Shown here: positions 27,231-36,031 of the stretch, piece by piece
How the letters are laid out: the number at the start of each line of letters is the position of its first letter
Numbering within the stretch: position 1 is the stretch's first letter
Assembly: GCA_910588905.1 (NCBI GenBank)
Contig: CAJURZ010000009.1
Location: 15,748-79,747, forward strand
Source: an uncultured Eggerthellaceae bacterium
GTDB lineage: Bacteria; Actinomycetota; Coriobacteriia; Coriobacteriales; Eggerthellaceae
Direction of reading: 5' to 3'
Length of the DNA: 64,000 bases
The notes under the pieces: generated by a model
Told to the model about the DNA's origin: nothing
Database searches by the model: none
What the model saw: only the letters and a program-made list of their open reading frames with translations
Made by a program: the position numbers and the translations under genes

Positions 27231-27533
27231 ATGGCTATCCTGTCCAACCCCTTCGTGATGGAAGTCCCCCGCAAGCTGACCGACGAGGAACTGGTGAATG
27301 CCATCCGTCAAGATCTCGTAGGTGAGCTTGAGGCTATCCACGAATACGATGCTCATGTTCAGGCCACGGATAACGAAGACGCCAAGAAGGTCCTCTCTGA
27401 CATCCGTGACGAAGAGCGCGAGCACATGGGTGAGCTCCTAGAGCTCCTGGAGCGTCTAGCCCCGGACGAGAAGGGCTTCCATGATGAGGGCCGCGGCGAA
27501 GTGCGCGAGATGCTGGACAAGAAGAAGAAATAG
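27231..27533 (+). CDS. encapsulin-type ferritin-like protein (EncFtn)
   Basis: Short ferritin-like protein of 100 residues. The helical pair carries the EncFtn ferroxidase set: Glu32, Glu34, Tyr39, Glu62 and His65, in GELEAIHEY and RDEEREHMGEL, matching the known encapsulated ferritins in spacing. Such proteins form annular decamers that oxidise iron inside encapsulin shells. No encapsulin gene is adjacent and no clear cargo-loading peptide is visible at the Lys-rich C-terminus. The start has AAAGGAG upstream. A strong terminator follows, and its 3' end is duplicated 1.57 kb away. Confidence 0.85.
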   Translation: MAILSNPFVMEVPRKLTDEELVNAIRQDLVGELEAIHEYDAHVQATDNEDAKKVLSDIRDEEREHMGELLELLERLAPDEKGFHDEGRGEVREMLDKKKK

Positions 27534-27599
27534 TCAGCTGAACCGAAGAGCCCTTCGGGGCTGATCCATAGGCGGTCATCCGATCAGGATGGCCGCTTT
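27516..27599. repeat. 84-bp direct repeat, left copy (ferritin 3' end and terminator)
   Basis: Identical to 29082-29165 except one base (T27534 / C29100). It includes the last five ferritin codons, the stop and the terminator. The two copies bracket a 1.48-kb AT-richer segment with a fic gene, as expected for integration at, and regeneration of, a gene 3' end. Confidence 0.9.
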
Positions 27600-27600
27600 T
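27549..27600 (+). terminator. rho-independent terminator of the ferritin gene
   Basis: A small hairpin AGCCC-TTCG-GGGCT (27549-27562) is followed by a stronger stem GCGGTCATCC (27572-27581) / GGATGGCCGC (27587-27596), one mismatch, then TTTT. Located 16 bp after the ferritin stop. Confidence 0.8.
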
Positions 27601-27704
27601 CTCATACCCTCACAGCTGCCAACGATCGCGATGACCTTCCGTGATCTTCATGACGGCCTTCCATAACCGTTCCAGTTGCGGAAAACGAGCGCAAAAAAGG
27701 TGAG

Positions 27705-28910
27705 CTACGCCTCCGCTGCTCCAAACAGTCTTTTGATCCCTGAGATACTGGAAATATCATCGATCACATCGAGCAATTGGTCCGATTGGTAGAAATCCCC
27801 TCTTTTAGCATTTCCCATCGGGCGCAAAACCCCATATTCGCAAGCGCGATTGATTATCGATGTCGCCGATCGACGCGTCACCCCAAGCCTCTTCGCAACA
27901 TACATAGAATCAACGACCGGTTGCTCGACGAGAACTGCAGGTAGGTCACGTATTCCAGAACCCTCACGCTCAGTGATGAGATCCGACCACTCATTCAGCA
28001 CACCGGCTAGCTTATTCGATGACAGATCACCGATGACGATCGCAAGATCGAGTGCTGATATCATCTGGACGATCATAGGCTCAGGATCTCCACTTTGGTA
28101 TAGCTTCAGGGCGTTCATGTAGCCATCTATGTTATGAAGCAAACCTGCGGAGAGCGGAGCTGTGGTATTGACCAAAGGGCCTTCACGATCCAAGAGCTTA
28201 TGAAGCATCGCACGACCGGTCCTTCCATTACCATCCACAAAGGGATGAATGCTTTCGAATTGGGCATGGAAGATCGCTACCTTGATGATCGGGTCCACGG
28301 AATCGGAATTCGCAAAATCTAGAAGATCATCAAGATAACCAGATACTCGCTTTGATGCAGGAGGAACATACAAGGCACCGTGCGGACTGAATGGCGAACC
28401 TCCTATCCAGACCTGCTCCTCTCTCAATCTCCCTGCATGATCCGGATCGCTCTCGCTAAGGAGCTCACTGTGAATATGCAAAATGGAGGAGATCGAGATA
28501 TCGCCGTCAATGTCCAGCGCTTCCCTCATGGCGGAGATATTGCCAGCGATGATCCGTGCATTCTTTGGAGCCTTGGGAGACAGTTCAGCGAAGGCGATGT
28601 TCCTTGCGCTAGACGTCAGATTCTCTATCTGCGAACTAGCGGCGGATTCGCTTCTGAGCAATAACATCGGCAAACGGAATGGCAGCGTCTTCTGGCGTTC
28701 GTCGAATCTTGCCAACCGGGATCTTGTGTCGGCAATGCGCTCGCTGATCTCCTTCGATGGGGCATACGATCTGCCACTGATCTTCGGCAAGAGCGCAGCT
28801 TTATAGGTTGAACCGATCTTTCGACGTTGGCTCTTTGAGATGAGGACAAGATCGTCCTCGCTCCTATTCCAAGGCAGATCCTCGTATTTTACAGCTGGCC
28901 AGCCGGACAC
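27705..28910 (-). CDS. Fic-family protein with N-terminal inhibitory motif
   Basis: Fic protein of 401 residues, probably an AMP-transferase. The N-terminal region (about 1-110) carries SSQIEN, which fits the (S/T)xxxE(G/N) autoinhibitory motif of class II Fic proteins. The Fic core has HPFVDGNGRTGRAMLH near 218-233 with all catalytic and phosphate-binding residues. The C-terminus has a winged-helix-like segment (VAKRLGVTRRSATSIINRA). The start is GTG at 28910 with GGAGG about 6 bases upstream. Codon use is AT-richer than its neighbours and the gene lies between two 84-bp repeats, so it was probably acquired. Confidence 0.9.
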   Translation of the reverse strand: MSGWPAVKYEDLPWNRSEDDLVLISKSQRRKIGSTYKAALLPKISGRSYAPSKEISERIADTRSRLARFDERQKTLPFRLPMLLLRSESAASSQIENLTSSARNIAFAELSPKAPKNARIIAGNISAMREALDIDGDISISSILHIHSELLSESDPDHAGRLREEQVWIGGSPFSPHGALYVPPASKRVSGYLDDLLDFANSDSVDPIIKVAIFHAQFESIHPFVDGNGRTGRAMLHKLLDREGPLVNTTAPLSAGLLHNIDGYMNALKLYQSGDPEPMIVQMISALDLAIVIGDLSSNKLAGVLNEWSDLITEREGSGIRDLPAVLVEQPVVDSMYVAKRLGVTRRSATSIINRACEYGVLRPMGNAKRGDFYQSDQLLDVIDDISSISGIKRLFGAAEA

Positions 28911-28931
28911 CGTTTTCCTCCAAGCACCTCG

Positions 28932-29008
28932 CTTCCATTCATGGAAGTATAGAGCGGTTACCGTAAAATGAAAATAGCGGAAGCTTATTGTATTTCACTT
29001 CCGCTATT
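28932..29008. promoter_or_regulatory. two inverted repeats upstream of fic
   Basis: CTTCCA-TTCA-TGGAAG (28932-28947) and a longer stem AATAGCGGAAG (28973-28983) / CTTCCGCTATT (28998-29008) lie just upstream of the fic GTG. The second is an 11-bp perfect repeat with a 14-base spacer. They may be an operator or a transcript hairpin. The rest of 29009-29081 shows nothing recognisable. Confidence 0.45.
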
Positions 29009-29081
29009 AGATATCCAGCGCAATAGAGAATGGACCCTCTTCGCTTCTAGGTCCATGCCCTGCGAAAAAAGACGCATTGCA

Positions 29082-29165
29082 GACAAGAAGAAGAAATAGC
29101 CAGCTGAACCGAAGAGCCCTTCGGGGCTGATCCATAGGCGGTCATCCGATCAGGATGGCCGCTTT
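29082..29165. repeat. 84-bp direct repeat, right copy, with terminator
   Basis: Second copy of the ferritin 3' end and terminator (83 of 84 bases identical to 27516-27599). It keeps the stop codon, the TTCG hairpin, and the stem at 29138-29147 / 29153-29162 followed by a T-rich run. No ferritin reading frame precedes it, so it is a duplicated junction rather than a second gene. Confidence 0.9.
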
Positions 29166-29270
29166 CTTTTTATCTTACATTCCTGTTAGGAATGCCCCGG
29201 ACGAAGAGCGCCTGCGCTAGGATGAACGCGCTTCATGGGCAGCATCGATACGAAGAAAGGGGCGGCTGGC

Positions 29271-30308
29271 ATGGGAGCCATCGGATCATTCCTTTCGGGA
29301 TTCACGAGCAACTTCCAAGCTGCCCTTTTGCTCTGGCCCTTCCTCTCGTTCTCGCTCACCCTGCCCATCTTGGCCTATCTCTACCATCGGGACGGGCGCT
29401 TGCGCTTCTCTTCCTTCGCGGCCGCCTACCTCTCCATGCTCTACGTGTCAGGATTGGGATGCTTCACGCTCTATCCCCTCCCTTCAGGTGATACGGGCTT
29501 GGGCATCACCTATGGCATCGCCCCGCAACTGAACCCCTTCGCCTTCGTCTCCGACATAGCGAAAGATGGCCTCAAGGCGGCCCTGCAGCTTCTCTTCAAT
29601 ATCGTCCTGTTCCTGCCTTTGGGGTTCATCGCGAAGCGCCTTTTGCGCCTGGGCTTGGGCAAGACCTTCATCCTCTCGCTGGCGGTCACGACCCTCATAG
29701 AGACTGCGCAGTTAACGGGCTTCTTCGGCCTCTACCCCTTCGCCTACCGCACATTCGATGTAGATGACATCATCTTCAATACCCTCGGCGGGGTAGCAGG
29801 CTGGTGGTGCGGCCGCGCCTTGGACCGCTTCCTTCCGGCCGTCCCCTCGGGGCCACCGCCCAAGACCAACAGCCCCGGGTTCGTGCGCCGATGCGTTGCC
29901 CTTTGGGTGGACCTGCTCATCATGGGCTTCTGCACCCTCCTCCCTTGGCTTATCATCGCCTTGACATGGGAGGTGTTCACTGATCGGTCCTTCACGTTAC
30001 CAGGTTTGAATGCCGCTCAGACCGGGGACATCTTCCTCATAGGATGTAGCCTCATCTCGTTCCTTGCGGTGGAGGTCATCATCCCCTGGCTGCATGACGG
30101 AAGCACTCCGGGCGGTGCGCTCGTACGCATGACCTTCGAAACAGCTCCGCGCACAGGCGGGAAGCGCGCTTTGTTCTATGCCGCGAGGAGCGTTGTCCTC
30201 CTGTTCTTCTTGGTAGCGCCGCCCTATGCAACGGTCATACTCGGAGTCTTCTACCTCTTCGCCCGCAAGATGCCCTACGACTACCTGCCTGCTTCTCCGG
30301 CACGATGA
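29271..30308 (+). CDS. VanZ-like protein fused to an RDD domain
   Basis: Membrane protein of 345 residues from the chosen ATG at 29271. The first half is VanZ-like: helices plus the conserved NIVLFLPLGF, ETAQLTGFFG and FDVDDIIFNTLGG blocks. The second half is an RDD domain (FVRRCVALWVDLLIMGF ... GGALVRMTF ... RSVVLLFF). VanZ proteins can confer low-level teicoplanin or lipoglycopeptide tolerance; VanZ-RDD fusions are common in Gram-positive bacteria, with unknown role. AAAGGGG lies before the ATG at 29271; an alternative ATG at 29235 has a weaker site. Confidence 0.85.
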   Translation: MGAIGSFLSGFTSNFQAALLLWPFLSFSLTLPILAYLYHRDGRLRFSSFAAAYLSMLYVSGLGCFTLYPLPSGDTGLGITYGIAPQLNPFAFVSDIAKDGLKAALQLLFNIVLFLPLGFIAKRLLRLGLGKTFILSLAVTTLIETAQLTGFFGLYPFAYRTFDVDDIIFNTLGGVAGWWCGRALDRFLPAVPSGPPPKTNSPGFVRRCVALWVDLLIMGFCTLLPWLIIALTWEVFTDRSFTLPGLNAAQTGDIFLIGCSLISFLAVEVIIPWLHDGSTPGGALVRMTFETAPRTGGKRALFYAARSVVLLFFLVAPPYATVILGVFYLFARKMPYDYLPASPAR

Positions 30309-30371
30309 CGCGCGAAGAGAGAGCACCTTCTCCCTTCAGAAGTCTCCGGACGAGGAGCGCACAGATGATGC

Positions 30372-32162
30372 CTACAGCGTGATCTGCTGGATGCAGACAT
30401 CATTGCGCAGCTGCTTCGCATGGGCCGCATCCAACTGGCCCGCAGCCCGCATCTCCTTGATGAACTCCAGTTCCCGTGCCAGAGCCTGAGCCTGAACGCT
30501 CTCCACAGCATCATAGATGGCCTGCAACGCACGGAAGTGAGCGCTGAGCGTTGGAAGGGCGCTCTCTCCGTCACCTTCATCCTCAGCTAATCCAGCAAGC
30601 TCTTCGGCTATCTCATCTACGCGCCCATAGAGAGCCTCGCAGGTCCGTACTACCTCCTGCGCCTGTTCTGCGCGCTTCTTCGTAGCATGGGGTGCAAGCT
30701 CCTTCAATTGATCGGCGTAGCGCTTCATCACGATGGCTGTGGCCGGCTCATCCACCTTTCCGTCATCCAGGGCGAAGCGATCCTCCTCGCCTTCGCCTTG
30801 CACCTGCCCCGTGAAGTGAGCATCCTCTTCGATGGAGCGGATGACCTGTTCGATCAGATCCATCTCAGCATCCACCCGCTGGCGTGCCCGGCGCACCTCA
30901 GCCTTATGGGGCACGAGGGCAGGAACGGCGAAATTAGCCAACAGGAGCGTGCAGAGGATGACACCGGATGCCACAGAGACGAGCACCTCGCGCACGGGAA
31001 AGCCATCCGCAGTGGGGAGCGCCGCAGGGATGGTGAGCATGAGCGAGAGCGTGATGCCGCCTTTGGGTCCAGCGAATGCCATAGCAAGGGTGCTCCGCAG
31101 ATTCCCACGCGTGAAGAGGTGGCGCACCCTCACGCCAGAGAGCCGCTCATGAACGGCATCCATACCGAGGATCCAAAGGAAGCGGACCACCTCCAGCACG
31201 ATAGTCAGCAGCGCCACGACCCCCAGGATGCTGAGCGCATCCCCTAAGCCGCCCTCGGCCACCGGACGCAGGATGCGCGGCAGCTGCATCCCCAGGATGA
31301 CGAAGATGACTCCGTTCAGCACGAAGCTCACAACATCCCATACGCCGCGGGACTGTAGCTTCTGCTTCGCCGTTTGGGCGCTATGGCGGTGCGGGAGCAG
31401 CGACATGATCAGCCCGGCTGTGACCACTGCGATGACGGCACCGATATGCAGCTGCTTCGCCACTAGATAGATGACGAAGGGCAGCAGCAACTCTAGGGTG
31501 ACGTGCAGCGTGGGCGTATCAACACCCCACCGACGGATGAGCTGGAGCAGCCCCCAAGCCACGAAGCCCAGAAGACCACCGCCTAGAAGGCCGCCGAACA
31601 GGTCGAACACGAACTCCTCGCCCGCGTGGAAGAGGGAGAGCACGCCTGAGACCGCAACCCCCAGCGCACACTGAAAGACCACCGTACCGGTGACATCGTT
31701 GAAGAACGCCTCGCCTGTGAGCAGCGCTGTGTGGCGCTTGCCGAACCGGAAATCCTTCGACAGCTCGGTGACCGCCACGGCATCCGTAGAGCCCATGGCA
31801 GCGCCAAAGGCAAGGGCGGCGGCCAAGGGGACCGTTGGCAGCAAGGCATGCAAGGTGAAGCCCACCGATGCGATGATGGCGAACACGAGCCCCACGGCCA
31901 AAGAGGCGATACCCCAGCGGTTCGCCCAGAGCGCCCCCGAATCCGCGTGGCGGGACTCATTGAAATGCAGCGGAGCGATGAACAAGATGAGCAGGAGCTC
32001 TGGGTCTATTCCGCTTTCCAGCGGCGTATGGATGGCGAAGGCGATGAGGGCGCCGGCGGCTATCTGCACGAGCGGCAACGACAAACGCGGAAGCACCTTC
32101 TCCAGGATACTGGAGGCCACCACAGCTGTGAGCAGCAGCAAGATCAGCTCGAGCGTTTGCAC
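30372..32162 (-). CDS. CPA1-family Na+/H+ antiporter
   Basis: Monovalent cation/proton antiporter of 596 residues. About twelve membrane helices occupy residues 1-410 and include GSTDAVAVTEL (the STDPVAV ion-binding signature with Ala for Pro) and AFAGPKGGITLSLML near 355. A cytoplasmic helical tail of about 190 residues follows. Helps pH and sodium homeostasis. It converges with the VanZ-RDD gene (about 60 bp apart) and stands alone in its orientation. Confidence 0.9.
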   Translation of the reverse strand: MQTLELILLLLTAVVASSILEKVLPRLSLPLVQIAAGALIAFAIHTPLESGIDPELLLILFIAPLHFNESRHADSGALWANRWGIASLAVGLVFAIIASVGFTLHALLPTVPLAAALAFGAAMGSTDAVAVTELSKDFRFGKRHTALLTGEAFFNDVTGTVVFQCALGVAVSGVLSLFHAGEEFVFDLFGGLLGGGLLGFVAWGLLQLIRRWGVDTPTLHVTLELLLPFVIYLVAKQLHIGAVIAVVTAGLIMSLLPHRHSAQTAKQKLQSRGVWDVVSFVLNGVIFVILGMQLPRILRPVAEGGLGDALSILGVVALLTIVLEVVRFLWILGMDAVHERLSGVRVRHLFTRGNLRSTLAMAFAGPKGGITLSLMLTIPAALPTADGFPVREVLVSVASGVILCTLLLANFAVPALVPHKAEVRRARQRVDAEMDLIEQVIRSIEEDAHFTGQVQGEGEEDRFALDDGKVDEPATAIVMKRYADQLKELAPHATKKRAEQAQEVVRTCEALYGRVDEIAEELAGLAEDEGDGESALPTLSAHFRALQAIYDAVESVQAQALARELEFIKEMRAAGQLDAAHAKQLRNDVCIQQITL

Positions 32163-32361
32163 CCTATCCCCACCTTCGCGCGACGTATCATCCTAAAGCC
32201 CGCAACCATACCATAAGCATGCAGCAGTCCCGGATGCAAGAATGATCGAAGGAGCCTTTGAGCCTGCTTGACCGCGTTCCTTGAAGGGGTGCCTTCATGA
32301 CCGTATATCAACCGAAGGCATCTCCTTGTGATGACGGAAGCGGCGGGTGTATCATAGGGCC

Positions 32362-32817
32362 ATGTTCCGTGTACGGGCGAAATACCTCCTTCTGATAGCA
32401 GCAGCGGTCTGGTTCTTGGCCGGTATCAACATCGCACGATTGGGTGTTTCCGCCTGCGCAGAAGGAAGCACGCCCCTCTGGTTGCTCATCCTGGGGATCC
32501 CTGCCGTATTCCTGGCGTTCCATGCCATGTTCAGCAAGCTGGTAGGCAAGCACGCTGATCGCATCCGCAGCTACGGAGAAGACAAGATGCACATCCTGCG
32601 CTTCTTCGACGTGAAGGGGTACATCATCATGGCCATCATGATGGGCGGCGGCATCTCCCTTCGGGCTTTCGGCATCGTCCCCACCTGGTTCGTAGCATTC
32701 TTCTACACAGGGCTCGGGGTTGCCTTGGCATTGGCAGGCATCGGCTTCTTGGTGCATTACACGCATCGCGGCGGTCAGATCGTCTGCCCCGTTACGAAGA
32801 AGACGCGCTTGGCCTGA
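32362..32817 (+). CDS. hypothetical four-helix membrane protein
   Basis: Unrecognised integral membrane protein of 151 residues with four hydrophobic helices and a short polar C-terminus. No family motif seen. The ATG at 32362 is chosen; a GTG at 32347 is in frame. It lies 40 bp before ccdA in the same direction and may share its transcript, but nothing in its sequence points to redox chemistry (its few cysteines are not in a CxxC). Confidence 0.65.
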   Translation: MFRVRAKYLLLIAAAVWFLAGINIARLGVSACAEGSTPLWLLILGIPAVFLAFHAMFSKLVGKHADRIRSYGEDKMHILRFFDVKGYIIMAIMMGGGISLRAFGIVPTWFVAFFYTGLGVALALAGIGFLVHYTHRGGQIVCPVTKKTRLA

Positions 32818-32857
32818 CCAGGCTGTCTCACCCAGCATCTCGAACGGCGGTGGTGCC

Positions 32858-33520
32858 ATGGAGTATTTGATCTCTTTCTTGGAAGGTGTGATCACCTTCG
32901 TCTCCCCCTGCCTGCTGCCCATGATCCCCATCTATGTGACCTACTTCGCCGCTGGCGAGGAGCAGAGCACGAGGACCATCCTGAAGAATGCGCTCGGGTT
33001 CGTGCTGGGCTTCACCGTGGTCTTCGTGAGCATGGGTGCACTGGCAGGAACGGTCGGGTCATTCTTCCTGCACTACCGCACTGCACTGAACATCGTCTGC
33101 GGAGCTTTCGTGATCCTGTTCGGACTGTACTTCCTTGGGTTCCTGAAGCTGGACATCTTCAAGGGCGTGAGCTCATCCCTCACGGAAAGAACGCTTGGCT
33201 TCCCCTCAGCCGTCCTCTTCGGCATCGTCTTCTCCATCGGCTGGACGCCCTGCGTGGGAGCGTTCTTGGGCTCTGCGCTCATGCTGGCATCCCAACAGGG
33301 CTCAGCGGTCACGGGCACGCTCATGCTGCTTTGCTATTCAATAGGGCTCGGTGTTCCCTTCGTAGCCAGCGCACTGCTCATAGACAAGCTCAAAGGCGCA
33401 TTCGATGCCATCAAGCGCCACTATGACCTCATCACCAAGATCTGCGGATGGCTCTTGGTTGCTGTGGGCCTCCTCATGGCAACGGGGCTCTTAGGGAACC
33501 TGCTCAGTCTCTTGAGCTGA
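32858..33520 (+). CDS. ccdA: CcdA-type cytochrome c biogenesis / thiol-disulfide transporter
   Basis: Membrane electron carrier of 220 residues with six helices. The two redox cysteines are in VSPCLLPM (helix 1) and GWTPCVGAF (helix 4), as in the CcdA/DsbD-beta family. It moves reducing equivalents from cytoplasmic thioredoxin to an external thioredoxin-like protein, encoded 21 bp downstream. The cytoplasmic donor could be the thioredoxin-like protein of this window or another thioredoxin. Confidence 0.92.
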   Translation: MEYLISFLEGVITFVSPCLLPMIPIYVTYFAAGEEQSTRTILKNALGFVLGFTVVFVSMGALAGTVGSFFLHYRTALNIVCGAFVILFGLYFLGFLKLDIFKGVSSSLTERTLGFPSAVLFGIVFSIGWTPCVGAFLGSALMLASQQGSAVTGTLMLLCYSIGLGVPFVASALLIDKLKGAFDAIKRHYDLITKICGWLLVAVGLLMATGLLGNLLSLLS

Positions 33521-33541
33521 TCGAAGGAAGGGAAGCGCATC

Positions 33542-34168
33542 ATGAAAGAGAAGAAGGCGAAGGGCACAGCCTCGAAGACGGCATCCAAACGCGGGCTCAT
33601 CATCGGCGCAGTGGCGCTGGTGGCGGTCATTGCCGGAGCAGCTATCGCCTATAACGCCTTGGCGCCAGCCGCTTCCTCCGAAACGGGTCAACTGGCATCG
33701 AAGGGGAGCACTACCGGTTCATCCGAAGACGCACAGACGGATGGCGAAGAGCGCGATATGGCACCGGACTTCACTATGGTCGCTGCTGACGGAGAGACCG
33801 TATCCTTCAGCCAGCTCCGCGGAAAGCCTGTCGTGCTGAATTTCTGGGCCAGCACCTGCGGCCCCTGCCAGCAGGAGATGCCTGGGTTCCAAAGCGCTTT
33901 CGACGAATATGGGAGCCAGGTGCAATTCGCCATGGTAGATGTCGTAGGATTCAATGGAGAGACAGAGGACCGTGCGAAGCGCTTCATCGCTGAGCAGGAA
34001 TACACCTTCCCGATATTCTTCGACCGCGAAGGGAATGCGTCTATCGAATACGGCCTGACGTCCATCCCGCGAACCTTCTTCATAGATGCCGAAGGCTACG
34101 TGATAGCCATGGGATCGGGCATGCTGGATGAATCCGCCCTCCAACGCGGAACAGCCATGTTGCTTTAG
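33542..34168 (+). CDS. TlpA/ResA-like membrane-anchored thiol-disulfide oxidoreductase
   Basis: Extracytoplasmic thioredoxin-fold protein of 208 residues, anchored by one N-terminal helix (about 20-42). The active site is STCGPC near residues 104-109 and cis-Pro is in TSIPRTFFID. Paired with CcdA, it is expected to be kept reduced and to reduce apocytochrome c or other exported disulfides. GGAAGGGAAG precedes the ATG. Confidence 0.9.
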   Translation: MKEKKAKGTASKTASKRGLIIGAVALVAVIAGAAIAYNALAPAASSETGQLASKGSTTGSSEDAQTDGEERDMAPDFTMVAADGETVSFSQLRGKPVVLNFWASTCGPCQQEMPGFQSAFDEYGSQVQFAMVDVVGFNGETEDRAKRFIAEQEYTFPIFFDREGNASIEYGLTSIPRTFFIDAEGYVIAMGSGMLDESALQRGTAMLL

Positions 34169-34188
34169 AGGAGCTGCACGGCTTTCCG

Positions 34189-34386
34189 TTATAACAATCC
34201 GTGTCGTTGGAACATGCCAGCCAATGTTTGCAGGGTGAGCTTCCTGGCCATGAGCTGCTGGTAGGTAGCCGACCTCACACGGTCTTTGGCGCGCAGGTCT
34301 TCCATGGTCTCAGCCACAACAGCCTGCTCGCTCTGCAAGTCAGCCAAGACCGCTTCGAAACGCTCGAGTCGCTCTTCGTCTTGCAT
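34189..34386 (-). CDS. small coiled-coil hypothetical protein
   Basis: 65-residue soluble, mostly helical protein with a heptad-like acidic first half (ERLERFEAVLADLQSEQ). The frame runs upstream to 34539, but AAGGAGG lies directly before the ATG at 34386. This start also places the gene divergent from the VapB-like gene, so the intergenic palindromes at 34478-34525 lie between them. The reduced size and motif resemble small regulatory or scaffolding proteins, but no family is recognised. Confidence 0.6.
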   Translation of the reverse strand: MQDEERLERFEAVLADLQSEQAVVAETMEDLRAKDRVRSATYQQLMARKLTLQTLAGMFQRHGLL

Positions 34387-34477
34387 GGCACCTCCTTGAT
34401 AGACCCGGGCGTAAGCCGGTAGCCCTTGAGAACGATCCAAGCCAACCCGTGATCGTCCTTTTGGGCTCATCCCTCGC

Positions 34478-34525
34478 ATACATGCAATATGCATGTATAA
34501 TGCAATCAACTGATCGGGCATTATA
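34478..34525. promoter_or_regulatory. VapBC operator palindromes
   Basis: Two overlapping inverted repeats: ATACATGC (34478-34485) / GCATGTAT (34491-34498), and TATAATGC (34496-34503) / GCATTATA (34518-34525). They end 13 bp before the antitoxin ATG, which has AGGAGG. This is the usual layout of an autoregulated toxin-antitoxin promoter. Confidence 0.7.
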
Positions 34526-34537
34526 TCAGGAGGGATC

Positions 34538-34867
34538 ATGCCTGCTCTACAAGTCAGAGATTTCCCTCAAGAGCTCTACGAGGAGCTTCGCTCCTATGCT
34601 GCAGCGCATCATCGGAGCATGGCACAGCAAACCGTTGCTGCTGTTGATGCGATGATCCATGGCACCGAGGAGCTTCCCGCCGCACCCCTGACGAACAGCA
34701 GTGCTCGTTTAGAGAAGCGCGATCAGATACTGCAACGAGCAGCTCAGCGGCGCCGATCAAGGTGGCAAGACCTTCCTCTGCCTGTAGAGATGATCGGCGC
34801 AGTTCGCGCTGAGCGAGACGACGATCTCGACCGGATCGCTCAAGAATACCTGGTGCCAGCACGATGA
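34538..34867 (+). CDS. FitA/VapB-like RHH antitoxin
   Basis: Antitoxin of 109 residues. The N-terminal ribbon-helix-helix (PALQVRDFPQELYEELRSYAAAHHRSMAQQ, about residues 2-31) resembles FitA. The tail is longer than usual and basic in the middle (RRRSRWQ) before an acidic segment. The stop overlaps the toxin start by 4 bp (ATGA). Palindromes at 34478-34525 are its likely operator. Confidence 0.85.
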   Translation: MPALQVRDFPQELYEELRSYAAAHHRSMAQQTVAAVDAMIHGTEELPAAPLTNSSARLEKRDQILQRAAQRRRSRWQDLPLPVEMIGAVRAERDDDLDRIAQEYLVPAR

Positions 34868-35271
34868 TCGTCATGGATGCGAGCGCCTCACTGGCCATTG
34901 CCATGGGGATCGATGCTGGAAATGCTCTGGAGATGCTGCACAATGAAGATGAGGCCATCCTTGCCCCGTCGCTGATCAAGGCAGAAGTGGCCCATGCTTT
35001 GACCAAGTACGTCCGCGGAGGCTATATGGATGCAGAAGAGGCCGTCAACTGTGGCCGCGATGCCCTGATGCTCGTAGACGAATTCGTGGACGATGACGCG
35101 CTTTGGGTCGAAGCTGTCACTGAATCATTGCGCTTGGACCATTCTTCTTACGATCTGTTCTACTTTGTCTTAGCCCGACGAGAATATGCAACGCTCTTCA
35201 CCCTTGACCGCAAGCTCCAAAGGCTTTGCGAGAAGAACGGGGTCAATTGCATCGGCATCCTCGAGCTCTGA
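34864..35271 (+). CDS. VapC-type PIN-domain toxin
   Basis: PIN-domain ribonuclease toxin of 135 residues. Metal-binding acids are Asp5 (VMDASAS), Glu41, Asp97 (SSYDLFY) and Asp115 (FTLDRKL), all present. It is not closely similar to the PIN toxin at 10830-11243, so the two loci are unlikely to be recent duplicates. Coupled to its antitoxin by a 4-bp overlap. Confidence 0.9.
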   Translation: MIVMDASASLAIAMGIDAGNALEMLHNEDEAILAPSLIKAEVAHALTKYVRGGYMDAEEAVNCGRDALMLVDEFVDDDALWVEAVTESLRLDHSSYDLFYFVLARREYATLFTLDRKLQRLCEKNGVNCIGILEL

Positions 35272-35469
35272 TGCACGAAGGGAGACCGTGTTCGGTTTTC
35301 TGGCAGGTGATCTCCTTGCCGCTAAAGAGGCGTTACGCGAAGAGCGTGAGTTCAGGAACGCTCCCGGATCACGCGCAACCCTCCCCCGCCATCATTCTTT
35401 CGCAATATCAGGCTTAGATCTAGCTTCAAGTCAAGGTATCCTTTCCCCAAGCAGAAGAAGGAGGCGCTC

Positions 35470-35913
35470 ATGGGATACAGCATCGGCGAAGTGGCGAAAG
35501 CAACGGGAATGCCCGCCTCAACGCTTCGCTACTACGACAAAGAAGGGCTCCTCCCTTCCTTAGAGCGCAAGGGAGGCAGGCGCATCTTCGACGAAGAGAG
35601 CATCCGCGCGCTGCATGTCATCGAATGCCTTAAGAAGTCAGGGCTGGAGATCCGAGAGATCCGCCAGTTCATGGCGCTGACCACCCAAGGCAGCGAAACC
35701 TATGCTGTCCGCAAGGAGCTCATGGAAGAGCAGCGCTGCAAGACCCTTGAGCAGATCGAAGAGCTTCAAAGGACCCTCGCATTGCTCGAATACAAATGCT
35801 GGTATTACAACGAAGCCCTGAGACGCGGAGATGAGGATTTCGCTCAAGACGCCCCCACGAACCTCCCCGAAGAAGCCAAGGAACTCTACCGAAAGGCCTT
35901 TCCCCAGGACTAG
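35470..35913 (+). CDS. MerR-family transcriptional regulator
   Basis: Regulator of 147 residues. The MerR helix-turn-helix and wing (SIGEVAKATGMPASTLRYYDKEG) occupy about 4-26, followed by the usual dimerisation helix. The C-terminal part lacks a clear metal-binding Cys set; only a CWYY segment is present, so a redox or small-molecule signal is more likely than metal. GAAGGAGG precedes the ATG. No obvious adjacent target gene; the ~200 bp upstream hold no recognisable feature. Confidence 0.88.
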   Translation: MGYSIGEVAKATGMPASTLRYYDKEGLLPSLERKGGRRIFDEESIRALHVIECLKKSGLEIREIRQFMALTTQGSETYAVRKELMEEQRCKTLEQIEELQRTLALLEYKCWYYNEALRRGDEDFAQDAPTNLPEEAKELYRKAFPQD

Positions 35914-36031
35914 CTTGGGCAGGACCTAAGGGAAACGGTCCCCTCACAGATACGCAAGCCCGCTCATGCCCATGGGTATAATCATCGGCAAGCAAAGCAA
36001 GGCCTACCCCTTAGAGGAAGGATCGTAAGCC

